Shown here piece by piece: positions 27,692-37,167 of a DNA stretch of 64,000 nucleotides. Under the pieces are notes generated by a model. That model was not told where the DNA came from, made no database searches, and saw only the letters and a list, made by a program, of their open reading frames with translations. The stretch comes from Dyadobacter sp. MSC1_007 (lineage in GTDB: Bacteria > Bacteroidota > Bacteroidia > Cytophagales > Spirosomataceae): NCBI RefSeq assembly GCF_023667495.1, contig NZ_JAMOZL010000003.1:1-64000 (forward strand), written 5' to 3'. Made by a program: the position numbers and the translations under genes. Within the stretch, counting starts at the first letter, position 1. Each line of letters begins with the position of its first letter.

Positions 27692-28117
27692 ATGCACAAC
27701 AGTTCTTCTTCACCAGTTTCTCAAAGGAACCGGGTTATTTATGGGTCACTTACAGTTGGCGTAATGCTCGCTGGTTTTTTGTCGCGGCATCTGCTCGGAC
27801 AGTATTCATTCATTAAGCTTTACGTTGGCGATGTCTTGTGGGCAATGATGGTGTTTTTCGGCTTTGCCTTTGTCTTTTGTAAATGGTCGACTTGGAAGGT
27901 AGCTGCGACGGCGCTCGGATTTTCGGTATGCATTGAGCTCAGTCAGCTGTATCACTCGGCGTGGATTGATAGTATCCGGAATATGCCACTGGGTGGATTG
28001 ATACTCGGTTTCACATTCGTGTGGAGCGATTTGCTGTGTTATGGTCTGGGAGTCGGGCTTGGGGTACTGGTCGAAATTTTTATGGTTGGTTCGGTTGAAA
28101 ACCCGACTAAAAATTGA
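27692..28117 (+). CDS. DUF2809-like membrane protein
   Basis: ATG at 27692 (MHNSSSSPVSQRNRVIYGSL) gives 141 aa with four hydrophobic spans. The order LYVGDVLWAMMVFFGFAFVF, CIELSQLYHSAWIDSIRN and LILGFTFVWSDLLCYGLGV fits the small DUF2809 family (conserved DxLWA, IEFSQLY and WSDLLCY). The function of the family is not established. It starts only 14 bp after the cassette terminator, so it must have a promoter overlapping that terminator or rely on read-through. Confidence 0.8.
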   Translation: MHNSSSSPVSQRNRVIYGSLTVGVMLAGFLSRHLLGQYSFIKLYVGDVLWAMMVFFGFAFVFCKWSTWKVAATALGFSVCIELSQLYHSAWIDSIRNMPLGGLILGFTFVWSDLLCYGLGVGLGVLVEIFMVGSVENPTKN

Positions 28118-28171
28118 CTCAGGCAGCACAGAAATTAAACGGTTTAATTCGGTCTTGTTCCGACCTGGGCA

Positions 28172-28198
28172 CAAAAAAGCCCCGAAAAGGGGCCTTTT
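28172..28198 (+). terminator. Bidirectional terminator
   Basis: AAAAAAGCCCC-GAAAA-GGGGCCTTTT hairpin lies between the convergent genes at 27692 and 28248. Confidence 0.85.
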
Positions 28199-28247
28199 AT
28201 GACTTTTATGATGGACTATCGTGATTCCTCCTAACCTCGATCTGCAT

Positions 28248-29123
28248 TTACTCAACATTAAAATTAGCGATAACATATATGAAGGACGCCACTTCCACTC
28301 CATCCTTCATAGCTGGCCTGAACTTCATCTTATCCGCAACTGCCATGAATTCCTGCCCATTGGTCATATATGCCGATTTGAAATCGACTTTTCGGACACG
28401 CCCCGCTTTATCAATCGTTAACCAAAGGCATGTGGATCCTTCCAGATTGTGATTATTAGGATCAGCAAATGCTTTGGGCATTTTAATATTTAGGGCTATT
28501 TCTCGCTCATTAAGGCAGACAGGATATGTATCCGCTGTTGGCAAATTCTGGTCTAACAGCCACTGATCGTTCATTAAATATTTAAAGGTGACTTTTCCAA
28601 CCGGGTTTTCGGATTTTGGGAAAACTTGGCTTGATACACTTTCGCCGTTTTGGTAGACTGTTTCCCACTGTACATTGCCATTTTTATAATAATTTCTGGA
28701 GATACCGTGTTCTTTGCCGTCCTTCATCTCCTGATACGAAGTAAGCAGTCCGTTTTGGTATGAATGCTGCTTTCCGTCGCGTTTGTAATTCTTGTATTCC
28801 TGTTCTTCTCTATTAATTACATCTTCCAAGTAGGAATATTCATTGATATAGAGCCCCGTACCATCTGTCAGCAGATGCTCACCCTGCTCAGTCCAAAAGT
28901 CATGGATCAAGAAAGTCCCGTCCCTAAACTCTGCCTTCAATTTCTGACTTCCGTCCTGGTAATATTCGAGCCAATTTTTATCTCTTTGGAAAGTAGATAA
29001 ATATATTCCCGATTTCGATAGTTGGCCATTGTCATACCATTCTTGATACAATCCAATTCTTTCGTTGTTAGGGATGGACTTATAGGTCGCTGCCAAACAA
29101 ATCCTTTTTCCTTGCCCTTGCAA
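28248..29123 (-). CDS. YwqK/MORN-like repeat protein with TonB-C-like end
   Basis: This 291-aa frame holds YwqK-type repeats (GLYQEWYDNGQLSKSGIY, HGISRNYYKNGNVQWETVYQ) and a C-terminal domain like the TonB C-terminal fold (CLWLTIDKAGRVRKVDFKSA, then KMKFRPAMKDG). No signal peptide is present at this start, unlike most relatives, so the N terminus may be lost or different. It overlaps the upstream DMP19-like gene by 44 bp in another frame. Extracytoplasmic location is likely from the family but not shown. Confidence 0.7.
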   Translation of the reverse strand: MQGQGKRICLAATYKSIPNNERIGLYQEWYDNGQLSKSGIYLSTFQRDKNWLEYYQDGSQKLKAEFRDGTFLIHDFWTEQGEHLLTDGTGLYINEYSYLEDVINREEQEYKNYKRDGKQHSYQNGLLTSYQEMKDGKEHGISRNYYKNGNVQWETVYQNGESVSSQVFPKSENPVGKVTFKYLMNDQWLLDQNLPTADTYPVCLNEREIALNIKMPKAFADPNNHNLEGSTCLWLTIDKAGRVRKVDFKSAYMTNGQEFMAVADKMKFRPAMKDGVEVASFIYVIANFNVE

Positions 29124-29520
29124 TTACCTTTTCATTCTGCTTGTAAATCAGATGAGCCCTACGGATAAGATCGGCCATCTCGGAATCACCTATGTGTTCA
29201 AGCCCCTTAAAAGCGGTTTGCACATATTTGCCATAACCATTGAAATAAAACTGTACAAATCCACCATTCGTAACTTGTCCGTCGACATACCACCAATAAT
29301 AGAGCGCCTTTTGGGCATACGACAACGAATTTCCTTTCTGATCCTCTTTGCCATTTACAAAAGCCGTAATTGGTTCAAGAATCAGCCATCCAAAGTCAAA
29401 GTCTGAGAGCTTGAAATAGTCAGCTATATTAATTTTCGGTCTGAAATGATTGACCTTGTCAAATTCCCAATATTGGTCTTCATTGGAACCACTCTTTTTC
29501 AAAAAATCAAACAAACCCAC
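29080..29520 (-). CDS. DMP19/DUF4375-like protein
   Basis: This 146-aa cytoplasmic protein has the family hallmark ALYYWWYVDGQVTNGGFVQF, followed by YFNGYGKYV and a helical tail. DMP19 family members are small proteins of unclear function, often in polymorphic-toxin or immunity-type neighbourhoods. Its 3' end overlaps the next gene by 44 bp, which suggests translational coupling or a rearranged junction. Confidence 0.8.
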   Translation of the reverse strand: MGLFDFLKKSGSNEDQYWEFDKVNHFRPKINIADYFKLSDFDFGWLILEPITAFVNGKEDQKGNSLSYAQKALYYWWYVDGQVTNGGFVQFYFNGYGKYVQTAFKGLEHIGDSEMADLIRRAHLIYKQNEKVIARARKKDLFGSDL

Positions 29521-29589
29521 ATTTCAAGTCATCTTCCGAATTATTATTTAGCAAGAAAATCAAAGTAATCCGTTATCTACTTTTTGGCT

Positions 29590-30489
29590 CTATTTTGCCA
29601 AAGCTTTTAACATCATTCTTATATTCCCGATCACCATAGCTGCGTCGTCTCGATGCACAAAATGTCCGCTGTTACTTAAATAAATCAATGCGCCACCCTT
29701 GCTGGAAGAGTGAATAAAGCGCCCCCACCGTAGCATATTAGAGCTATTTTTTACTTCAAAGAACCGCTCGTGATCATAATCCTTACTCCGGCGTTCTATT
29801 GGCACTTCGAGCTTTCCACCTACAAAAAACAGGATGGGCACCTGAGGAATGGGTAAACTACTCAGCTCAGCGAAGTCAGTTTTTCGGAGATCCGTTAAAA
29901 CCTGTCCCTCACTCCACGCGGCATAGCGCGACGAATCGACTTTTGAAGGAGTATACAACCGCTTTTGAAGCATTTCGTCAATCCGCTTTTCGGAGACCCC
30001 TATATCTCTAAAGATTTGATTCCAGTCCGCTTTTGTTTCCGTAAAATCTGCCGGATCTACAAATACAAGCCCAGCAACATCATTCGGATAATATCCTGCG
30101 AAAGTCCGCACGTATACACCACCCATGGAATGACCAACCAGAATATATGGCGGTTCTATTTTCAGTTCTGTCAGAAGTAATTTGAGGTTCGCTGCTATCT
30201 TCTGAGGAGTAGGTAGCTGGTAAACCTTTTCTGATTTCTCCACGCCTTGCCTGTCATAGAGAAAAACAGGAGCATTTTTAGCAAGTGAATCTGTTATGTT
30301 ATTCCAATTTCCAAGCCCCATACCCATGCCATTTTCAAAAACCAAGACCGGCTGACCTGGCCTTCTTTGTTCCAAGCTTCTCGTAAGAACGTGGTAATTG
30401 ATGCTATTAACTTTAACCATTTTTTCCTGGGAGAGCGCAGGGAGCGTGGATGCCAGTAAAGTCAGAAGGGTCAGGATTTTTATATACAT
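29590..30489 (-). CDS. Secreted alpha/beta hydrolase
   Basis: Start at 30489 (MYIKILTLLTLLASTLPALS) leaves a good signal peptide and a 299-aa product; the frame is open to 30612, but the extra 41 residues are not signal-like. The nucleophile elbow is GHSMGG, the oxyanion loop is VFENGMGMG, and His lies in SNSGHFVHRDDA near the C terminus. It is a lipase/esterase or peptidase-type hydrolase of unknown substrate, acting outside the cytoplasm. Confidence 0.82.
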   Translation of the reverse strand: MYIKILTLLTLLASTLPALSQEKMVKVNSINYHVLTRSLEQRRPGQPVLVFENGMGMGLGNWNNITDSLAKNAPVFLYDRQGVEKSEKVYQLPTPQKIAANLKLLLTELKIEPPYILVGHSMGGVYVRTFAGYYPNDVAGLVFVDPADFTETKADWNQIFRDIGVSEKRIDEMLQKRLYTPSKVDSSRYAAWSEGQVLTDLRKTDFAELSSLPIPQVPILFFVGGKLEVPIERRSKDYDHERFFEVKNSSNMLRWGRFIHSSSKGGALIYLSNSGHFVHRDDAAMVIGNIRMMLKALAK

Positions 30490-30657
30490 ACGGCGAGTAT
30501 TAGAATGACTAAGGTAAGATGCCAATGTTATCTCAATCTTGTCGTACGACAACATGAATCTATGTCGGGGAACAAGCAATATATAAATATCCTTTAAGTT
30601 GTTTTGTGGCATACAAAAGAATATTAAATACTTATTTAATGTCTTAACATTTGCACT

Positions 30658-31242
30658 ATGAAACGGTTGATTCTTGCAGCCCTCTACTGCTGTTTTTATA
30701 TTTTAAAGAAAGCCATTCATGCAGCGCTCAGACGGTTCCGAAATACGAAATTCAGCTTAGTTATGGACCATTTGCACGGGAACAGGTATTAGACGATTTC
30801 GTCGAACGATCACTTAGGTCTTCCTTTAATCAAATCCCCAAATGGGATTTTTCAAACTCATACGCCATAACTTATCGCTACCAGGGAAGGCGCCGGGTTG
30901 CGATTGGCCTAACGTCTGGCTTCACTACCCATACGACGTACAGGACCTATTATTCCGACTCAAAAAGCTTCTATAAACATTCCAGCTTCACCACAGCCTT
31001 CGAAACAAAATTCACCTACATTGAGAGACCATTAGTTCAACTTTACGCTATCACAGGCTTAGGGATATTGATAGTGAGAACGAAGGATCAACGAATTATC
31101 AATGCAACCAAAACTTACGGCTGGGCCAACTTGTCAGCTAACTCCCATTGGCATTCGTGTCGGCAAAAAATTGACTGGTTTTGCAGAATTGGGTTATGGA
31201 TATAAAGGAATAGCCAATTTTGGCGTAAGTGCAAGGTTTTAA
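30658..31242 (+). pseudogene. Beta-barrel protein gene with two frameshifts
   Basis: ATG at 30658 begins MKRLILAALYCCFYILKKAI, a signal peptide, but the mature sequence continues in another frame (TVPKYEIQLSYGPFAREQVL, from about 30735). Near 31135 the frame shifts back and reads LTPIGIRVGKKLTGFAELGY, ending GIANFGVSARF at 31242, a typical barrel C terminus with Phe. Two opposite indels thus break one gene of about 195 codons. Only the middle part survives as an open frame. Confidence 0.75.
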
Positions 31243-31373
31243 ACGAGATATCGGCCTTCCTTGCGATCGTTTAGTTTGTCCGTGAATCGTCAGTAGACTT
31301 ATTCTTGAGTTATGATTTGGTTACATTTTCTGCTGTCCATCCTCAATTGAATTTCAATTCATTGCAACCACAA

Positions 31374-31859
31374 TTATCTGATAGGCCAAAATCCCATCGA
31401 AAACCCTTTCTGCTTCTTACGTTTCAGCTTCTTCAACTGATGCGGCACATACTCTCCATCCTTAACGGGAGACGACAAGGAATCGAGAGACTTATCATTC
31501 TCTAATGAACTACTATTTCTGGCATGATAAACATTACCCGCACTAGCAGCCTGCCCCACATCCATTCCTATCCTTTGAGAGTTTTGCTGATGAAGAGAGG
31601 AAGCATCCTCGATGCATCGCTCGGTAATTCCCTTCGCGCTATACTGCTTACCCAATGCACTTCCATTGAAAACACATTTCGCACGATGATCTAAGTAAGT
31701 GATCCCATACAGCTTGCCTTCATCATTTTTTCGGGTTACCGTATCGATCCCATCCTTTTGCAGAAGGTTGATAAGCCTGGGCAATGAGACGTTTTGTTTG
31801 CCATACAAAGTAAAATCTATACTATTCTTAACACGTATGGAGTCCTTCGAGACGGGCAT
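31374..31859 (-). pseudogene. Relaxase (mobilization protein) C-terminal remnant
   Basis: This 161-aa frame contains LPRLINLLQKDGIDTVTRKN and GKLYGITYLDHRAKCVFNGS, then ALGKQYSAKGITERC, a pattern found after the nuclease domain of Bacteroidota MobA/VirD2-type relaxases. The catalytic N-terminal domain with its Tyr and HxH is absent, and the start codon is internal to the family. It is a scar of a plasmid or integrative conjugative element. Confidence 0.7.
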
Positions 31860-31938
31860 TTTAAATTACTTTAACAGTTCTGCAAGTAACCCACCGAGAA
31901 GTTTTCTATAAGTTTGGAGAAACGCTTCCTAACAGCAC

Positions 31939-33342
31939 ATGGCCAGACAATTTTACTTTTTCGCGATCTTCCTTTTTGTTATTTTGATTTTGCAGGAAGT
32001 TTTGATAACAACGATGCTGATGATTGTCGGACCAGCTGTTTATGCCTTGGGTTCATTCATGGCATATTTCATCTTAGTCTCAGCAACACAGGCTTGCTGT
32101 GGCTTGATCGTGCTACGTTATTGCTACACTCAACGGTTCGTGTGGCCTTTCCGGGTGGGCTGGCTATGTGTAATCACATTGTCTGTACACACAGCTGTTG
32201 TTTATGAGATTTTAATTTATCAAAACCTCGAAAGCTGGTATTACTATTCTTACTGCGCTGTGTCCGCAGCCAATTTGCTATTAGGGGTAAGCCTGGTGGT
32301 ATCCAAAAGTCGTGAGCATTTTTGGCTGAAATGGATTGGTATCGCATCAATTTGCGTCGACGCAGCCCAGATAGCACTATTGATTTGGTACGCTGTCTTC
32401 GCCGATTTCCAGATGAAGGCAATGCTTTCGGAGATTAGTATTGTGATAAGCTGGCTCATGGTTGCAATATCAGGGCTTTGGATCATGCATTTTGCAAGTG
32501 AGGTAAAAGCGGATAAAGGGTTCAATCGCCTATCTAGGTTGTCGGTGTTTGGTTTTGTGCTATTGGCTGTCACGGTTAGTTGTTTTTCCATCTCCCACGG
32601 TGCCAACTTTTATGAAGAAACCAGGGCTCCCCTCCCTGTGCGGAAGGTGTCAGCAACGGAGCAAGCACTTGCAGACCGTTTCGAATCACATCTTTTTGTC
32701 AGCAGTGACGACGAAAAATTACCTTACAGGCTGATGAAACCGCTTGACTACGATTCCGCGAGAAAATATCCAATTGTCCTTTGCCTGCACCATGGCGGAG
32801 TCCACGGTCGGGACAATGCGGCACAGGTCCAGGGCTCCTATGCACCAGTATTGGCGAATTATGACAACCGCAGAAATCATCCCGCCTTCCTTCTGGTACC
32901 TCAATGTGAAGTAGGATCGAGTTGGATGGACCCGGACGTGGATTCTGCGATCATGGAATTAATAGCTTCTCTCGAAAAACAATATAGTATTGATACGCTG
33001 CGACGATATGTAATCGGCGAGTCAGGTGGCGGCTATGGATCATGGCATTTCATTGGCAACCATCCGGGTATATTTGCGGCGGCTATTCCAGTCTGCGGTG
33101 GCGGTGAGGAAGAGTTGGCAAAAAACATGGCCGATGTTAGCATCTGGGCCTTTCATGGGAGTGATGACGTGCTTGTTCCTGTAAGTTATTCAAGGAATAT
33201 GGTGAACGCGCTCCGGAAAGTAGGTTGCAAGCCGCGCTACACTGAGTTTGCAGGCGCCGACCATTATATCGGCAGGCAGGTTGCTGACACGCCCGGCATC
33301 TGGGATTGGTTTTTTGCCCAGAGGCGTAAAACTAACGACTGA
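31939..33342 (+). CDS. Membrane-anchored esterase (7-TM region plus dienelactone-hydrolase-like domain)
   Basis: This 467-aa protein has about six to seven membrane spans in residues 1-225 (FYFFAIFLFVILILQEVLIT and onward) and then an extracytoplasmic alpha/beta hydrolase. The hydrolase shows LCLHHGGVHGRDN (oxyanion loop), GESGGGYGS (nucleophile Ser), HGSDDVLVP (Asp) and ADHYIG (His), like PHB-depolymerase/prolyl-oligopeptidase-type esterases. The fusion of a multi-span domain with the esterase is unusual and may be a sensor or anchor. Frame intact. Confidence 0.82.
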   Translation: MARQFYFFAIFLFVILILQEVLITTMLMIVGPAVYALGSFMAYFILVSATQACCGLIVLRYCYTQRFVWPFRVGWLCVITLSVHTAVVYEILIYQNLESWYYYSYCAVSAANLLLGVSLVVSKSREHFWLKWIGIASICVDAAQIALLIWYAVFADFQMKAMLSEISIVISWLMVAISGLWIMHFASEVKADKGFNRLSRLSVFGFVLLAVTVSCFSISHGANFYEETRAPLPVRKVSATEQALADRFESHLFVSSDDEKLPYRLMKPLDYDSARKYPIVLCLHHGGVHGRDNAAQVQGSYAPVLANYDNRRNHPAFLLVPQCEVGSSWMDPDVDSAIMELIASLEKQYSIDTLRRYVIGESGGGYGSWHFIGNHPGIFAAAIPVCGGGEEELAKNMADVSIWAFHGSDDVLVPVSYSRNMVNALRKVGCKPRYTEFAGADHYIGRQVADTPGIWDWFFAQRRKTND

Positions 33343-33357
33343 TGCGCACGTAGAAGC

Positions 33358-33840
33358 CATAATGGTTTTCAAATATTTGGAAAGCCAGGCGGTAGTGGCC
33401 TAAATCAGTTTTATGATGACGTTCTGGCATGGCGCTTCAAAGCTGCCGCAGGATACCTAACTCAAAATCAGGCTCAGGATAGTCTTAATTTATATTTTGA
33501 TAAAATAAAAGAGATTTATAAACAGCCTAATGAAGTGAATAAAGAATATCAAGGCCATTCTTATAAACGATGGGCAAGTTTTTGCTCCACAATTTCTTTT
33601 GAAGAACTGCGGAAATTAAATATTCCTATTTACCTGATTGTGGCAACTGCTGATAGTAATTCACCAGTTTACGGACTAGATTACGTACTGCTCGATTTTA
33701 TAAGACTTGGTAAGACTAATTTAACGTATGATCCTTGCGTGGGATGTAATCATTTCTTGTCAATAGTCGGCGAAAATTCTTCGATAGACAATACGGATAA
33801 ATATTTAGATAGGGTTCTGAAATGGATAAAGCAGAATTAA
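33358..33840 (+). pseudogene. 5'-truncated alpha/beta hydrolase
   Basis: Reading the frame of the GTG at 33535 upstream gives continuous coding from at least 33358: GFQIFGKPGGSGLNQFYDDV, then LAWRFKAAAGYL. The C terminus IPIYLIVATADSNSPVYGLD and CVGCNHFLSIVGEN supply the acid and His of an alpha/beta hydrolase. The first half of the protein, including the oxyanion strand, is missing, and the sequence begins 16 bp after the previous gene stops. It is more AT-rich than its neighbours. Most likely a remnant. Confidence 0.65.
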
Positions 33841-34026
33841 TATGTCAGCTTCAATTATCCCACGTTCATTCGATGGGAAATTTTAGTACGAGGTTGACCG
33901 TGCCTATTAATTCTAATAATGTTATGTCCTGGGGCGTATTTCCGATCCCTTCATGTCGACAGGTGTTGGTCCCGAGCGCGTGGGACGGATAAAGACTATC
34001 TGTCGGATGGTATTGGGTGTGGGCCC

Positions 34027-35121
34027 TTATTTCTTGATCCAAATACTTGACTTAACCTGTCGACCTTGCGGATCGTATTCCCATGATTTATTGGGTACTC
34101 CATTCTCGTCATACTGCTGATAGTGCCCATAATTATTATAGTCTTTTGTATAACCGATGCTTTGTATATTACCATTTTCGTGGTAGAAAATCTGGGTTGT
34201 CAAGTTGGGTGCGTAACTAGTCAAGGATTCATATTCCGACTGTCCTAGCCTTGAGAATCGGCGATAGGCGATTTGGCGGCCATAAGAGTCGAAGACGGTT
34301 TCAGCATGCACTTGGATGCGGTTATATACAAACCGCAGAGAATCTTCCGTCTTGTAAAAATCCCGAATTAATAACTTTTTAAAGGTTTGCTCAATTGTCG
34401 AATCGTAATACGCCCTGGTAATGTTTCTCGGTTTGCCACGCTCAAAAAATCTCCGGACTGCTAGCTGTCCCGATGGAAAATACCAGCGGGATTCGCCTTG
34501 TAGGGAGTCATTGATGAACTTCTCTCTTCCGTAAATTACACCGTTTGGGTAAAATACGGTCCGGTCACCATTTTTTGCTCCATTTGCATAATACTCTTCC
34601 ATCTCAATTTTTCCATTCGGGTAATACTCTACTTTCTTACCATCGGGTTTGTGTTTTGACGCATGCCCATATAGCGCCCGCAATTCATTCAGCTCCCAGA
34701 AGCCCCGTTGGAATTGCCAGTCCCGCTTCCCGTCTTTAGCTTTGAACTGAATATTGCGTTGGCATGCGGAAATTACTGGCCTATCATTGACAAGGGTTGC
34801 AAATACGACCCATTCTTCTCCTGCATCCACACCCATATCGCACGAGGAATTTATATCATTTTCAATGATTTGACTGAATTTGTTGCCTTTGAACTGTTCG
34901 ACAACGTCGATAGCTAAGAGGCTCTGTGAAGGAAGCTCTCCGGAGTTTTGGGATTTAATTTCCCGTTCGCTTATAACGCGGACATGGGCTACAAAGCCAA
35001 ACATCTCTAGATCACCGATCTGCATAGGCCGCTCGCGTTCAGCGATGCAGGTGCATGCGAATGATGACTTATATAGCAGACCGAGAAAAAGTAGTAACGT
35101 TATTTTTAGAAGTCTCATCAT
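34027..35121 (-). CDS. Secreted NTR-like plus YwqK-repeat protein
   Basis: This 364-aa protein has a signal (MMRLLKITLLLFLGLLYKSS) followed by CTCIAERERP, the start of a netrin/TIMP-like (NTR) domain (about residues 22-125) with paired Cys (SSCDMG, SACQRN). Residues ~155-360 are YwqK/MORN-like repeats (KKVEYYPNGKIEMEEYYANG, RTVFYPNGVIYGREKF, ESRWYFPSGQLAVRRFFERG). Such proteins are common in Bacteroidota but without known function. Frame intact. Confidence 0.82.
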   Translation of the reverse strand: MMRLLKITLLLFLGLLYKSSFACTCIAERERPMQIGDLEMFGFVAHVRVISEREIKSQNSGELPSQSLLAIDVVEQFKGNKFSQIIENDINSSCDMGVDAGEEWVVFATLVNDRPVISACQRNIQFKAKDGKRDWQFQRGFWELNELRALYGHASKHKPDGKKVEYYPNGKIEMEEYYANGAKNGDRTVFYPNGVIYGREKFINDSLQGESRWYFPSGQLAVRRFFERGKPRNITRAYYDSTIEQTFKKLLIRDFYKTEDSLRFVYNRIQVHAETVFDSYGRQIAYRRFSRLGQSEYESLTSYAPNLTTQIFYHENGNIQSIGYTKDYNNYGHYQQYDENGVPNKSWEYDPQGRQVKSSIWIKK

Positions 35122-35209
35122 TTATATTAGGTAAGATTCAGCGAAACTTGTGAAAAGTTTGTCTCAATGGATGCTTACTTGTTCGAATTGCCAATTACGA
35201 TCAATGGTT

Positions 35210-35248
35210 TTTGTTTTTATATATAAAAAATTTATATATAAAAACAAA
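35210..35248. repeat. Perfect 18-bp AT-rich inverted repeat
   Basis: TTTGTTTTTATATATAAA at 35210-35227 and its exact complement at 35231-35248, with a 3-bp loop. It lies upstream of the gene at 34027-35121, too AT-rich to be a classical terminator. It may be an operator, a cruciform, or a scar. Confidence 0.7.
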
Positions 35249-35582
35249 TGTATTTTTTTCCTACTCTTGCCGGGACCGGAATTTCTCGAGTTTGGTAGCC
35301 TCATTTGAATAACTCTTCTTCTCTGGGTGTTAACCGATTTCTTCGATATCAGACAATTTTTGGCTTCGTACTGGTTTCGAAGAATGAGCAGAACCGAGAC
35401 TTGCAATTTGATGCCCTACAAAGGCGGGTTGTGAAAAATTTTCGCTGTGAAGGTGTCGGGTGGACCTAAGGAGAGATCTGGGTATGCAAAGATGGTTTCG
35501 AAGCCGAGAAGGAGTGGTGTCATCGTCGTCTGGCGAATCGACAAGCTGGCAGAGCGTTCCATGCGACCTCACAAATGAAGGA
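35249..35582. other. Intergenic, no gene recognised
   Basis: About 330 bp. Open frames on both strands here have unlikely composition and no family pattern. No hairpin of note beyond the palindrome just before it. Confidence 0.5.
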
Positions 35583-36391
35583 TCAGTGCCTTTCCATTTC
35601 TTTCGTCTCGCTGACCGGTTTCAAGCCGGGATATCTGGCAAGCTGCCAGCTAATGTAGTGCAGAAGGCCACGAGCAACCCGGTGCGGGGCGATGCTTCTC
35701 AGATATTTACGCCTGCCGTTGTAGTAGACGATCAGAGTAATGATCGGCGAGTCTGCGCCTTTGACGTTGCTGAACCGGAGTGCCTTGAGCTGGACATTTT
35801 GGAGCTGAGAGATCAGTTCACTGTATTGTCGTCGAGCACGGCCGAGTAGGCACCAGTCCGCTTCGAAGCATCACTATACGGATTTCGAAAATGTACATAC
35901 AGGTTCCGTGCGCTGTCGATCTGCATGGATACATGCGGGTCACTCCCGCCATAGGTAGAATGGTACACCAGTTTTTCAAACGCTATCGCTCGGTCTGTGA
36001 GATAATCTTTCTTTTTCAGCGTCAGCGTAGGTTTGTCCCAAAAAAAGGCCTTTGAAAAATCGGAAATTGGCTCCAATACCAAAACGGAATCATTGGTGCT
36101 TATGATCTTCAAATCGTAGCGGTCTTTATATTCAACCTCGTGATTTGTGGAAGAACGTGTGTACATCGACTGAAAACTCAATGTGTCGCCATAAACGAAC
36201 AGATGGAAAAAATCCTCCTTCAACTCTCTGTTCGACATATAATTAACCGAATCGCGACCCGTATGAAGGATTTCAATCACTTCCAGCTGCGACGAAATCC
36301 AGGTTCCTTTCAGCTCATTGGGTTGTGCGAGGCCGACCGTCCTACATAACAGGACAAGGGTGAATATTGCGGCGATTCGGCGGGTGTGCAT
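35583..36391 (-). pseudogene. Hypothetical secreted protein with frameshift near its C terminus
   Basis: The frame from 36391 starts with a signal (MHTRRIAAIFTLVLLCRTVG, then LAQPNELKGTW) and stops at 35813 after 192 codons. The next frame continues at once with SELISQLQNVQLKALRF and ITLIVYYNGRRKYLRS to a stop at 35583. That tail matches the usual end of a Bacteroidota family of unknown function (a strand with PI-TLI-YxNGxRKYL), as I recall it. One indel around 35815-35830 thus truncates the protein. Confidence 0.65.
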
Positions 36392-36601
36392 TTGAGCTAT
36401 GATTGAGAGCTTAAATATATGTAATTCTACAATCTCCCTGTCCTCGGTAACTCACTGACAGCGAGTGTGTGTCGGACGGAGCACGAGGGCAATACCGAGT
36501 TGTTACTGGGGCAAGCGGGCCTGACAAAATTAAGATCACCAGCGGTGCGTCAACGAATTCAGGCGGATTCCACGAAAGCTTTGTATTCTCTTTGAGTCCT
36601 A

Positions 36602-37024
36602 TCAGGTTCTGATCCAATGCTGCTTTGCATTGCAATCGGTTCCTGAATAAATGATATGCATGTCCTGACCGCTACCGCTAAAGATGATTCGGATCCTCAC
36701 ATTGTCGCTTTTGGTCCAGCCTGAGGCGTTTAAGATATAACCTGTGGCAGAGAAGTTAGAGTCGTTTGGATTTGGCTTAATGTCAGAGAATATTTTGTCA
36801 CCCACCTTGAAGTCCGATGAATTTGGCGGAAGAGAAAGAATCGTGGCATTCGTTCCTTTGATTTCAAACTTGCTTCCGACGAGTGAATCGCATCCTGGTT
36901 CTATATTTTATTTATACAGCCATTTGCCAGATATTGGTAGTTCTACAATTGGGGCCGTGTCTTTTGAGCAACTGAAAGTTAAAATCGCAATGAACAGCAC
37001 CAAAGCTGGAAGAAGTTTTTTCAT
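36602..37024 (-). pseudogene. Hypothetical lipoprotein with in-frame stop
   Basis: ATG at 37024 gives a lipoprotein signal (MKKLLPALVLFIAILTFSCS) and reads in one frame to the stop at 36602, 140 codons, except for a TAA at 36908-36910 (codon 39, after GKWLYK). Downstream coding (NIEPGCDSLVGSKFEIKGTN, then LNASGWTKSDNVRIRI) keeps frame and composition. A single point change therefore broke it. Confidence 0.7.
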
Positions 37025-37167
37025 GGAACAGTTTTGATTCGTAAAATAGGTTTATTTGCAATGCATCGGAATACCGATAGGTTTTTGGGTAAAAGCGCTA
37101 CTTTGAAGTTTACTTAGATGTTCGCGATGTGAAAGATCTCTACAATTAGATCTAATAATCGACCGGT

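Noticed and set aside
36411..36635. 74-codon ORF on the minus strand
   Set aside because: Composition is non-coding and it overlaps the end of the better supported lipoprotein pseudogene.
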